Assembly (NCBI GenBank): GCA_015680685.1
Contig: MNCI01017582.1
Location: 64,001-128,000 of the forward strand
Length of the DNA stretch: 64,000 nt
Source of the DNA: Gnetum montanum
Lineage: Eukaryota > Streptophyta > Gnetopsida > Gnetales > Gnetaceae
Direction of reading: 5' to 3'
Both the position numbers and the translations under genes were made by a program. This document shows positions 45,199-56,930 of the stretch, in pieces (the stretch's first letter is position 1; every line of letters starts with the position of its first letter). A model generated the notes under the pieces. That model was not told the DNA's origin. It did not search any database and was given only the letters and a program-made list of their open reading frames with translations.

Positions 45199-48095
45199 TG
45201 GCACCAAAAAGAAAGCACATGTAGGAAGTAGGACCATCTCAACAAAGGGAGAAATAGCCTAGAATAAGAAGGGGCTAAGAATAGGCTGAAGAAGAACCAC
45301 TAGCAACCCATGCCATAGGTCCTCTTAGGGAAAAGCTAGAAGTAGAATCTATCAGATAGACTCTAGAACTAATAGTAGTAACAAAACACTTCCATCAGAT
45401 TGATGTGCTAGCATCAATAGAAAATATGGAGGTCACCTTGACAAAGGCCTACTTAAATTAGATCAAATCATGAGAGGTCCAAAAAATAGTACTTTAGGAG
45501 TTAAAATTTAGTCCATTCTTGGAGCAAGCACCAGGAAAAGTGCAGAACTAGCTAAAGACCTCTCTGATGTGGCCAATCATCACTTCCACCAAGGAGTGGT
45601 ATATGGGAGAGACATTCCATTTTGGAACAATAGGAAACTTGGATCAATGGTGAAAATCAAGGACATCTTAGTGTCCTACTTAGTGCAGGCCATTGCTACA
45701 ATGCTTGAGTTGCCAGAAACAAGGGCAAGTCTTACTAAGATCCTAATATAGGCAGATCCTAGCATCAAGAAATAATGTGTTCAATGATGCTATGATGTCA
45801 ACTGCAAGCAGTTCGGCATGCTCACACCTATAGAGGGGATCCACTAAAAAAATTTTGTCTTTCCACCTCAATCCCATGGTGAGGCCAAGCAAAATCATTG
45901 CCTTCCCTACCCAAGCATGCACTACTTTGAGTGGGAGATTTCTTGTCAACTCTCCACAACTGATTTATTTGGAGATGGAGAAGTGGTTTAAAGAGAATGA
46001 AGATGAAAGGAAGGTGCTCCTTTCCATGCCTCATCAAGAAACTCTATCAAATATGAGCAATAGCCCATTATACGAATGATGTTATTAGGAAATTTATGAC
46101 TACCAACTAGGCAAAAATGATAAATGATAAGATGCCTTCAACTACTATCCATGAAGAGGAGTAGCAACTACCACCTCAACCTACCACTCAAACAACTGTG
46201 CTAGACATTGATACAACTATCCAAAAGTTGCATGAATATCAAGAATGGCTCTTAAGTGAACAAAAAAAATGAGTAGGCAAGAGTGGCAACAACCCATATA
46301 TGTATAGACCAACAATGAGCCACCTAAATGAGGTAGCTCAAACAATTAGTTGATGGGTTAAGGTGGATCTATTTTCTCAGCCCAAAGAACATAGTTGCCC
46401 ATGAGTCAAACCTAAGCACTAGAGAGGTCATGGTACCTCTCACAAAATAATAGCCAATCAAATAAATATTTGGAAACATTTTAATCTTCCCAATGCACTT
46501 GGAGGAGGGTGAAGGGGAAACTATATTTGTGATGTAGCACTAATGGCAAGAGATTGTAGCAAAAGTGGTTTCTAACCATATTGCTAAACTTTTCAAAGAA
46601 CCTACAACATCTACACCAAACATCACTATACTTAAAGATGTGCTAACATCCACAAGAACCACAAGTGGTAGAATAAATGTAGCACAACATGAAGATTTGT
46701 TGGACTGACTAGTAGGAACTAGGCAATAACTTCCAAATGTCTTTGACCTTTCAAATAATATTATTGCAACCCAATCAATGTTTCTAGAGGTAATGGAAAA
46801 AAATATGATCTTGAAGGGGTAGCTTAGAAAAAACATAGAGCTAAATGAATGCTTGGCTACAAAAGTTGCTGAATTAAGAGCCTAGATTGCTGATCCCACA
46901 TTTCTCAACTTGACACTAACAAGAGATGCAACTATCAAATAGCTCAAAAATAGACTAAAAGGGGTTGAGCATGTAATGGAGATGGTGGTGTTTTATGGAT
47001 CCTTGATAGAGGCCACACAACATAAGATTTAGAAGGCCTTGGATTAGACACATAAGGAGAATGTACAATTGACCATAAAAAACCATCGCCTATAGAATGT
47101 TGATGAGCACAAATAATAAATAACTAATTTTATCCATTAATAGTAGGAGCAACTAGCCAAAGAAAATACATAACTAAGGATATTGGTAGCAAAAAATAGA
47201 ATTCTCTACATAGAGAAGGTTTGCGCCCTTCTCCATAAAACTACAATGAAGGTAGCCTTCTAGAAAATAGAAGCTCTTAAATTTGAGAGAGTCAAGGATC
47301 ATTATAGAGAATAGGTCATTCTACAAAAGGATGTAATGGAAAACACATCTATTTTATGTAGATAAAAGTGAATGAAGCCCTCTAGAAACTCCAATAAGGG
47401 AAAGAATTATGGCAACCTATCATTGATGGGATAGATGCCTACAACAAGGTGAAAATTTGCACAAAGGAGTTGTAGATTGAGGAGATGATATAATATATGA
47501 AGCTTGTCAATATTTGTTATGTAACATTAGCCATGTTGATGCTAGACATTGTTAGAACTCAATAATCAAGTGGCTAGCTCATACTTGTTGTACAAGGCCA
47601 AGCTCAATCATCACAAAGATACCAAGCAAAAGCTTACTGTGGAAAATGCTAAACTTAAAGTTCTTAATGCACAATTCACTAATCAATGATCAAGTAACAA
47701 GAACCTAGCTAGGAAGATGAATGAATACTAGGAGCTATAGAACACATTCATGACATTCAATATTGAATGCAAATAGTTCACTACCCAGTTTGTTAGTGTG
47801 AAAGAGATGTTACCAATAATGTCCTATCCATGGGATATCCCCATTCCAGCCCACATTGGTGATGTTGTATAGACTATGAATGATACCCAGAGTAAGGAGG
47901 TGAAGATGAAGGCATTACTAGATGGTATTTTCCTTCCATTAGAGTTTTTAGCTACAATAGGACAACCACAACTACCTTAGCCACCACATGTGCCCGAAGT
48001 CGGCAAAGGTCCTTTAGAACCTCAAGAGCCTCCACTACTTGGGACTATTTGATCTTCTTCACCATCTTCACATCATTAGAGGATGTACTATCCAA
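45199..48095 (+). pseudogene. Extra ORF of element C between pol and 3' LTR, decayed
   Basis: A coding-like stretch of about 960 codons in sense orientation, in the place where Athila elements carry an env-like or additional ORF. It opens at ATG 45199 with a basic MAPKRKHM. After frameshifts it reads VVYGRDIPFWNNRKLGSM, SMVKIKDILVSYLVQAIA (45590-45690) and MLELPETRASLTKI. The middle and C-terminal parts (46200-47700) are charged and Gln/Glu/Leu-rich, suggesting coiled coil (for example IQKLHEYQEWLLSEQKK). The end near 47980-48030 is Pro-rich (VPEVGKGPLEPQEPPLLGT). Most stops replace likely Gln. I see no certain signal peptide or membrane segment, so calling it env is not justified. Function unknown. 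Confidence 0.5.
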
Positions 48096-48281
48096 TTTTT
48101 TCTAGTTACATCATGGTGTTAAATTTTTTTTTCATAAACACCACAATTTTTATAATTTATTGTTTTGTACACTTGGGCACTCAGTTTTGTCAAATGAGCT
48201 TTGTTTTGTTAAGAGTCAGTCAATAATCCCATACTTTTCCAATATTTTAAAGGAACTTGAGGGAGAGTTTTCATTTAGATG

Positions 48282-48289
48282 TGGGGGTA
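48282..48289 (+). other. Polypurine tract of element C
   Basis: TGGGGGTA before the TGATGAG start of the 3' LTR, as in A and B. Confidence 0.7.
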
Positions 48290-49201
48290 TGATGAGTGTC
48301 AAAGTGTCATGTCGATAGGACCCTATTTACATGGTGTTGGCTTGTTGACAGGGTCTTCTCAATGTAGCATTTGCTACATCTACAGGGCCCTATCAATGGA
48401 GAACTATAGAAAAAACTATAAATATGAGCTCCTAGACATGTTTATGGGAAAGAATTCATAGTAGTAGTAGAGCTCTTGTATTTTTTCCATTTGAAAGTTA
48501 GAGTACTTTTTTAAGTTCCCACAATAGAAGTCAAAAAGGATACAGATCTTTATTCAAGCACTATTGTACTTGAACCACACCAGTGTTTATGGCAATAAGG
48601 ATAAGCCTTTTGATCAAACCTTGTAGCACTTAGAATAGATTAACGATTTATTTATGCATTCATTATTTTCATTAAATATGTAATTAATTAAGCTAAATTA
48701 TACTTTAAGTATATAGTTAATTAATTAAGCTAAATAAATTAACTACATAAGTACGACCACTTTGAGCATAAACACATATTTGCTTGGTAATCCCATCAAT
48801 GTTGCTTGGTGTGCCTAGTAGCATACCACTTGGTAACCCAATAGTGGATATGTGGGTTTATGAAATGTATGACAAGTAGGACCAAATGCTTATGTTAGGA
48901 TTAGTTAGAGACTAGTTAAGTGGTTAAATTAGATTAGTTATTTAATTACATCATTTCTCTACTCTAAGTACCAAAGAACATAAAACATAAAATGATAAAA
49001 ATCATATGTCTTGATTAAACTTAACCATACCTTTGTACATCACAATTTTAATTGGAAAGACAACAAATGACCTTAGGACCAAGTTCACTTCCTAGAATAC
49101 TAGTGTACCAAAAACTATAAAGTCTACGGAACTCAACCCAATCATAGGTGAACACTTTGTAATTGATATGGTTGGGTGTCAGGGTACCTTGCCTCTCATC
49201 A
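48290..49201 (+). repeat. Element C 3' LTR
   Basis: 912 bp, TGATGAGTGTC...CTCTCATCA. It aligns with 36914-37833 over its length, including the palindrome GTAGCATTTGCTAC near 48364, the TATA box at 48417-48424 and the AATAA-type context near 48595. Followed by ACATT. Confidence 0.85.
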
Positions 49202-49640
49202 ACATTCAAGAAAATTTTACCACTACTTTTACATTCTTTAATGGATCACTAGTGACAATGTTGAGTTCAATATCATTAGATTTCATGATTGTAGAGCAAT
49301 TCCTCATGTCAACTATCTTCTATTTTTTTGAATAAAAAAATGCTTTCATTTTGATTCTAGAGAGGCCATTAATAGCCAAACTACATGTATTTCTATTACC
49401 TATTCACCAAGAAATCCACCTCCCCTACAAAGGTGGTGAAGTTATTACTCATGGTGATCATGCTACCCATCTCTTAGTTAATAATGTTAATCTTGAAGAT
49501 GATTAAATAGTAGAATGTGTATAAAACTAAAAAAATAAAGAGCAATAAATTGAGAGCCATTGGTATGCACAATATAGTAACCAAAACTAATAATGTCTAG
49601 CAAGTTTTTCATTCTTCTCTAGATAATGCTTGGGATAATT
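49202..49640 (+). pseudogene. Tat/Ogre protease C-terminal part, continuation of 33700-36913
   Basis: Resumes after element C. One frame reads FNGSLVTMLSSISLDFMIVE, then ILERPLIAKLHVFLLPIHQ and GGEVITHGD. These match the Tat/Ogre order FDG..., LGRPW, then a HQ-containing block. The sequence to about 49640 (for example NAWDNLSFVLIDKKMG) may be the post-protease linker. It confirms that element C split this region. Confidence 0.65.
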
Positions 49641-50029
49641 TATCTTTTGTTTTGATAGACAAAAAAATGGGAAGTACAAAATCATGTGTAAGGAGTTTGC
49701 AAATTTTTTTAAGATCCTAAAATAAATTCATATTTAAGTCTCATTTTTCTTATTCTATGCTTTTTTCTCTTTTGTAACCATGATTTTAACATTTATTTTG
49801 CTAAGTTAGTTACTTACTTTTACTTGCATTATGTTTCAAATGTTTAATCATGTGATTATTTTATGTTCTAAATGTTTGTGCATGTTTTCATCTTAATAAA
49901 TGTAAATCAAAATAATAAAAACATAATATATATATATATCTTTAACTACATTCTATATCAACATACATAATTAGATATACAAAACTAGGCCACACATGAC
50001 CTATTTAAATTATAAAAAATAAAAGATAA
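49641..50029. other. AT-rich spacer
   Basis: No gene seen. It contains a short (TA)n run at 49928-49941 and general AT-rich sequence between the Tat protease tail and the minus-strand frame. Confidence 0.4.
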
Positions 50030-52850
50030 ATACTTGAAGCTAAGCAATAGGAGCTTGAGGATCACCCCCACCATGAATATTGCTATTACTATTGTGACCT
50101 TCACCATTGTCATTACGACCAGTATCATTGTCTAGAATCTATACAATCAAAATGAAACATGTAAACATTACTTGTAAATAATAAGATTACAAAAAGGAAA
50201 AATCTATATATCATACCTCAGAGATAGAACTAAAAAATATATCCTTGGATCTAAACTATGGAAGACCTTCTTCTAGGTGATGCACAATTTCTTCTAACAT
50301 GTTTTCCTAGTTAATATTCACCAACTTTATTCCTTTAAGAAGCTTTTCTCATTCCACATTTAGACTTTAGGATCTCTACATATTAAGGCTTTAACAGAAT
50401 CTTGGCTTAATGCTATCATGACCTAAGCTTTTGGGGATCTAGCAACTTCTATAGATTGACTAAATAGCTAAAACGCATCACTAGCTTCTATTACTTGGAT
50501 AAAAATTTCTAGTTTATCATTTTTTATAGCTTCTACTTTCTACACTTTCTTATATTCTTCTTTCTCAAACTTATATAACTTTTTGTGGATCTTTTGAGTC
50601 TTAATCTACTTCCTAATTAACCTGTAGTAGTCATACCATTGTATAAATTTTTAGGTCATTACTTCTATCTTGAGATCCTTCCCAAGGCTTACTATTGCCA
50701 TTAAAACTCTTTCTTATATCACTAATCAATATCTAACCTAGTAAATATCTTTGGTTTGTAGGATTTCCTATTGGCCACCTAGGCTTTAACAAATTCCTTA
50801 TGGTCCTCTAAGTTCTAGTTATCTTTTCAAAGAGCATAGAAGTGAGACTCTATGTCATTTATTCATTCCCATAGAATCTCATTTACCAAGATGCTCTAAC
50901 AAAAGGATTTTTCACCTAATAAAGCTTGATGCATTACTCCCTCAAATAGTGCATATGGTATGATTGCATAGTCTAGTGATGGAGGGATTTCATCAAATTC
51001 TAAATGACTAAATGGATCCCAATGAATCTTTGTAGTTGTCCATAACCAAAAAAATGATATGATTTAGCATTGCAATAATTTTACATGTAATTTTAAGACC
51101 TAAGAATATTGCTAACACTTATTAGCCTTAGGTGCCACTTGCTATAGCCTATTTTTGACATCCTATATTACTCCTTTAATGAATTCCACCTTATTAGCAT
51201 TTTTTCCCAAGGTTTTCTTCATAGTGCAAGAGGGATGGGATTCCTTGGGGATCTTAACTTATCTTTAACCATGAATCCTATTGTTATCTTAATTATTCTA
51301 AGGATTTGCTAATATGATAAATGTATAACATATATTCTTGGATTACTTTGGAAAATATTTGCTAATGATAGCTCTATCAATGGTGTATGGTTCTCTTCAT
51401 AAACAATCAAACACATCTCTTCCAAGAGCCTTTCCATTTTCTATCTAGCCTTCTCCTCTTTCTTCTTCTCTTTTCATTCTACCTTTATAACTCACTTGGC
51501 CTCAGCCTCTCACTACAATAAATCCAAAAGTTCTCTATTAATCTGAGAAAGCTTGTAATATAGAAAATAGTAATAGTTAAATTTTTTAACATACCTACTA
51601 GCTCTTGCTAAAGCTTAGTTACCTTAATCTTTAAGGAAAAGATCCCTATAGGAATAATTTCTTCCTCTACTCTTCATAGTTAATCTTTCTTCTTTAGTGT
51701 CTTCTACTGCCTATGCATTCTCTTATCATGATCTATGAGATTTTTAACTTCTATTTGATCAATGCCAGAACTATCAATAGAAGATCCTTATTAACTACTT
51801 ATACCATTAGTTATGAATAACATGGATTTCCCTATATCTTCAAAATATGAACCATGAACTTAAACTATATCTACAAAATGTTTTGCCTAGGGTTGAGGGA
51901 GCTAGGCGGTATTCATCTCAATCTCTATATTGTGGTGCTTAACCACTAAAAAATTTACAAACCTTCCTAAATAGAAAATAAAAATGGAAAAGTATACATG
52001 TTACACTAAGCTTATATTTTTGTGAAGTTTCTTAATTTCACTTTGAGGCACTATGGTTAATGTAGTAGTTCAATTAAACCATGTTACATCAAATATGATC
52101 TTCCTCATGATCCACATTTGCTATTGGCCTATGATCTTGCACTAAAAGAGTAAGATAGGAAAAGCCCTAGAATGGAACAAAGAATACTACTCATTGATTA
52201 TCCAATCATGGTACCTTTCCAATGATAACTACCTATGTAGAGGGGATTTTAGCCAAGCTTCTTGGATGCATCTTGCCCCATCAATTAGCAACATTACCAT
52301 CATCATAAGATACACTAGATAATTTTCAAAATAAGTCCTCACTAATGTCTAACACAACTAACAAGCCATGGACTTGGGTGTAAAATTTTATGTCCATTTC
52401 ATTGAAGAGTCTAGCTAGTTGACCATGTTTGTCAATGAAGTGAAAGGACTTAATAACATCAATAAATCAAATAGTTCAATTTTGATCATTTTCTCCCTTC
52501 CTCTTGTAGAGGCTAATTTTGTTAATCATTCTTGAGATTTGTCAACTTCACCTCACTTAAGTAGAAGCTTATCCTTATCCTTACTATGTCTTAATGTGAT
52601 AATAATGATGAAAGTTTCCCTTACAAAACCAACAAAAGTAAAATAAATTAGCTACATAGATGAGTTAATTAGTAAATGGATAGCCAAACTATGAGTAACT
52701 CATCATATTTATTGGTTGATTGTGATAACTTTGCTAAAAACAACATTTCTATGTCAAAAATAGCTATTTAAAAAATTCATGAATAAAACCTATATTGATG
52801 CATCTGTGGTATGCTTGAGAATATTGTCTCTTCTAGTTCTCTATTTTATA
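50030..52850 (-). pseudogene. Long decayed minus-strand frame, retroelement extra ORF-like
   Basis: Read right to left. Near 52480-52280 a globular-looking start is visible (SFHFIDKHGQLARLFNEMD, then FYTQVHGLLVVLDISEDL), followed by LTLLVQDHRPIANVDHEED near 52170-52080. Farther on (51550-51400) it is charged and coiled-coil-like (KEKKKEEKAR, KMERLLEEM). The C-terminus near 50150-50030 is Asn/Gly/Asp-rich (DNDTGRNDNGEGHNSNSN). Stops are frequent. It follows the Tat protease tail by about 0.4 kb on the opposite strand, as does the frame at 14890-17330. Function and family unknown. Confidence 0.45.
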
Positions 52851-53759
52851 TTTTATCTAGGTTTTATTTTTAAATTCTAATATTTTCATCTTGTGAAAAT
52901 TCATCCAATGCTATCTATAGAAAAACTGAAGTTTTATCCACTATGAAAGTTTGATCTTTCTTGGGCTTACAATTATAAAGCACACATGTTGTTAAACCAA
53001 GTAGACTTAGGTGATTCATAAGTAATAGATAATGCTCAAGTTAAAAAAGATAAGTAATAATACATACACATCAAGAAAGTAGGCATTTGTTGATGGATTG
53101 CAAAATAGATTTAAAGTTTTGTAAGTTAAAAAAACCATGTTATATTCATTACAATAGTAATGTGTATCCTGCTACAAAATCTTATATAACGACTGAATCA
53201 TAGATGGATTTGATCTTCCCTAGGATACTAGCTCAATTTAGTAGGAATCCTCATCTTGATAGTACATAAAAGTATAGATGGTAGCCCCAGTAAGAATGGT
53301 CTTTGAAAGCACATCCACAATTAGCACACTTAGATGTGGCCAAAGCATTTTGTCAAATTTCTAAAGTAGATAGGACAAAAATTCAAGCTCTCTAGGATGG
53401 AAGAACACTTACATATTCTCATTAACTATCATGTTAGGTATATTATTGCTTGTAACTACAATCCTCATAAATCACATGATGTCAACCAAATCCACAACCA
53501 CTAAAGTTCCCTTAAGCAAGGCCTTGTGAACCAAATTTTTTCCTAACTTGAATTATGCAAGCATAATTACAAAACATTAAGAAAGTGTTAAACCTAGAAT
53601 TGTTTCAAAATTTAATTTTATCAAGTAACATTTTTATTTTTATTTTACTATTTTCATATATCAAAGCTAATAAATTTTGGAAATATAAACTAATAATAAT
53701 TAATTTCTATTTTAAGCTTGGGAATCATACGAAATCATGGGAGTGATGAGATTGATATT
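52851..53759. other. Degenerate sequence, no supported gene
   Basis: AT-rich. A short plus-strand stretch near 53220-53400 has partly open frames but no motif I recognise. Confidence 0.3.
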
Positions 53760-55400
53760 TATTATATCAATCATCACAATAGTTGTGATATGGATTGATA
53801 ACATGGGATTTGGTAGATCAATTGTTGTGACTGAAAACCTTGGTCACTAGAAAACCAAGGATCCTTGGTGTAGGATTTCCTAAACCCTAAATCCCTAGGG
53901 CCTCTATAAGAAAAATGGGATTTGAGGTGCCTTAGTTGGTTCGACAAATCAACTAGGGACTTATGAGATGCAAAACTGATAATAGATCTAAAATAATTCA
54001 TAAATGATAAACAAATATATTCCATAAACAAAACCAAAAAATTAAAACTTTATTGAGAAAGAAAATAAAGAATAAGCTTAGGAAATGTGTACAAACAATG
54101 CTAGAGTAGGTAGAAAAAGGGGGTTATTGGTGTAGGAGTTCAAAGCCCATTGAAGCTAATGGGATCTACTCCACAATTTGAGTACTAACCCACTCCTGAT
54201 GCTATCAAGCCTTCCTTAACTATTTCAACCTTATATTTGCATGTTGGGTTTCTATTGGGGGTGAGAAGAGTGGAAAATTTAGATGCTAGATTGCTCCATG
54301 CTAAGGTTTGAAAATCCTAGAAGTGTAGTGTTGATAGCAAAAATTCACAAATCTCAAGGTGATTATGATTCCGCTATGGTGTTCAAGAGAATGAAAACTT
54401 GGGAGATTGTAATAACCATTGAGTGCTTGAAAATGCCAAAGTATGGAATTATGAAAAAATGGCTAAACTTCATTGAGAATTTTCTTAATAGTGTAAAGTG
54501 CTAAATCTTGTCAAAAATGGTAAACTTAGAAATGGTGTTAGAGGCTAGGTTTTATAGGTTCTTTGGGACACGAATGGAACTACAAAATGGCTATGATTTG
54601 ACCACAAAAATGCTTGCAAATTGGCTATAACATGGCTAAAATTGACTACCAAATTTAGGTGATCTGGGTGCAAAAATTTGGGGGGTTACTATACATAGTA
54701 AGTGCTTCCCCCTTTGGCCATTCCATTTACAATAATTAGTAACCAGGGTACACCTTCCATGCTAGAGATGAATCTTCTATGTTGAGCTCTCTAGCATGCC
54801 TACTAAAGTGGCTCATCAATGTTGAAGTGATGAATTTTGGCTTTTGTAACTTCCACAATAGGGGATGTAATTTTCTACGTTGGGGAAAAAATTACATGCT
54901 AAGGGGAAAAGGTTTCCAGGCTATGCATGTGGTCTCCACATTGAAGGGTAAATGTTTCCAAAACCCCTACCCTCTGATGCTAAGTATAGGTAAGATCTAT
55001 TCATGCATGTGTTTCGAGCATAGAAAAATGTATACCCCCCAATAAAACCCATAAAATTTCCTTTTTGGCATTCCAAAAGGCATATTTGACCCCCCAAACC
55101 CAAATATAGATACTATGTGACTTTTTTCACTTGGGGAATGAGGCTTTGTCCACTTATGAGGCATTTTTCAGTTCTAAAAGTATAAAGTATGTGAAATTTC
55201 CCATTGTGGATTACAATTTTCACATTTACAATGAAGTTTTTCCTTAGGTTTCATGTGATGAAAGCTACATGATGAAGATTGGCTATAACATGCAAATTTT
55301 TATTGTCTTTCAATGGCCTCTCTTTGTTGGTACCTGGAGGGTTGACCTAAGGACACTGAAAAAAATACAAAATATCACTACATATTATAACACTACAATG
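53760..55400 (-). repeat. Possible 3' UTR/LTR-type region of a minus-strand element
   Basis: Lies downstream, in minus orientation, of the Tat integrase at 55420-56930. On the minus strand, CTCAATAAAGTTTTAATTT near 54060-54040 resembles an LTR poly(A) region. A palindrome CCAAGGATCCTTGG is at 53855-53868. The open frames here (54283-54504 and 54779-55045 plus; 53774-54037 minus) show no known domain. No second copy is present to prove an LTR. Confidence 0.3.
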
Positions 55401-55419
55401 CACATAGGTCACATGAGAA

Positions 55420-56930
55420 TCATGTTATCCAAGTCACCATGGTTGCTATTCTAAGATCATGATGGGCCATGGTATCAGTTTAAGGCCCTAGTAGGTCATG
55501 TTGCCAATTTAATATCATAGCAGAGTATTTGAAACTAGGCTGACTTATCCATGATTTGTTAGCTACATGTAGTATGGATTTAGATAAGAATGATTGACTA
55601 GATTGGCTAGATCATTACCATTCATGTCAGCTATTTTGAATGCTCCATTCCCTTAGGGTTTGGTGATAAGGAAGGGGCCTTCCCAGTTGGTTGAGAATTT
55701 GTCTGCATGTTCACAAGCAGCCTTGAGAACTAGGTCTTCCTCCTTGATCTTGTGCATGGTCAAGTTATGGTGATGTTGTTGCTTTTGCCCCCCTTAATAG
55801 TGCTCAATGTGAGCAAGCACTTGCATACACCACTCCTACACCAAATCCAAGGTTATCATCTATAGCTCCTTATTCTACTCACTAATGATGAAGTTGGTCA
55901 AGGGTACTTGGAGTGATGTCACCTACAATTCAAGATGTAAAATAGATTTAGAACCATAAAAAAGGCTATAAGGAGTCATGTTGTTTTTTGTGTGATAGGT
56001 TGTTCTATATGCCTGTAGTGCATGGAAAAGACACTCATGCCACCTCCATTCACTATTGTTGAGCATCTTCTTGAGCAAGTTGATGATGACCCTATTGCTT
56101 ACTTCTACTTATCCATTGGCTTAAGGGTAGTAAGGTGACAAGAAATAATGCTTAATGCCTAGGTTATGATAGAAATCCTTGGTTTCTTGGCTAATAAATT
56201 AAGGTTCATTATCCATAACTATGGTCATGGGTATGCCAAAATGAGCTATAATGTTATCTAGGATAAATTTTCAAAATTTTTTAGATCTAATCTCCCTTAG
56301 GGGAATAGCCTCAACCCACTTGGTAAAGTATTTAGTTGCAGTGATGATGAAGCTATGTGCTTTGGAATACTTAGGTGTTACAGGTCCAATGATATCTGAA
56401 CCCCATTGCTAAAATAATCATGTTATCTAGGTTGTATGTAACTTAGTTGGCAATACATGTATAAAGTTGCTATATCATTTTCATATGTCACATCGCTTAA
56501 CCTTTTGTAGGTAGTCATTTTTCATATGGGGCCAATAGTAAACTAGTAGTCTAATCTTCATTTTCATGGCTTTAGGTCCTATATGTCTTTCACAAACACC
56601 CTCATGAACCTCCTCTAGGACTATTCAAATCAATTTTAACTAAGTACTTTAGGATTATGCCATCATAGGATCATCGACATAATGTGTTATCATCTACAAT
56701 GACATACTAATTCAATTACTTACATATGGCATCCTTCTGAGTAGTAGTCTAGCCTTGAGATGATTCACCATGCATAAGGCAAAATTTGATATCATCATAA
56801 AGGGCTAGGCATCCTTCATGTTAAAATTAGAGCTCATGCAAAGCATCACTGAGACATTGCAAAAGAACATCGATGCCTTCACATGGTCCTACAATGACAT
56901 GCTAGGATTAGACCCATAGATTATTCAACA
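55420..56930 (-). pseudogene. Tat/Ogre-type integrase fragment
   Basis: Read right to left. Near 56900-56420 is a degraded HHCC region. The core begins near 56400 (SDIIGPVTPKYSKAHSFII, then YFTKWVEAIPLREI), followed by FGIPMTIVMDNEP near 56240-56200 and ANG*VEVSNRVIINLLKKML near 56120-56060. All three catalytic acidic residues are visible; the stop falls where Gln is expected. Then WHECLFHALQAYRTT and MTPYSLFYG (56050-55950). The C-terminal block near 55740-55560 includes NWEGPFLITKP and ends LNPYYM. No chromodomain. RT and RNase H are missing: the fragment is cut at about 56930, where an opposite-strand Tat RT begins. Confidence 0.75.

Larger units (their letters stand above)
36914..49201 (+). 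mobile_element. Element C: full-length Athila-type retrotransposon with extra ORF
   Basis: About 12.3 kb with two LTRs, tRNA-Asp-type primer site, gag ends, protease, RT, RNase H, integrase, a 3' untranslated stretch, a long decayed extra frame (45199-48095), polypurine tract and 3' LTR. It is inserted in a Tat/Ogre protease region. The gag core is deleted between about 38830 and 38870. Many stops occur at sites fitting Gln and Trp codons, and integrase has lost catalytic residues, so it is inactive. Confidence 0.85.

Noticed and set aside
45199-48095. Retroviral-type envelope gene
   Set aside because: The position fits, but I see no signal peptide, membrane anchor or cleavage site; the readable parts look soluble and coiled-coil-like.
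53855-53868. CCAAGGATCCTTGG as an engineered cloning site
   Set aside because: It contains a BamHI site, but the surroundings are ordinary repeat DNA with no vector sequence; a chance or natural palindrome is enough.
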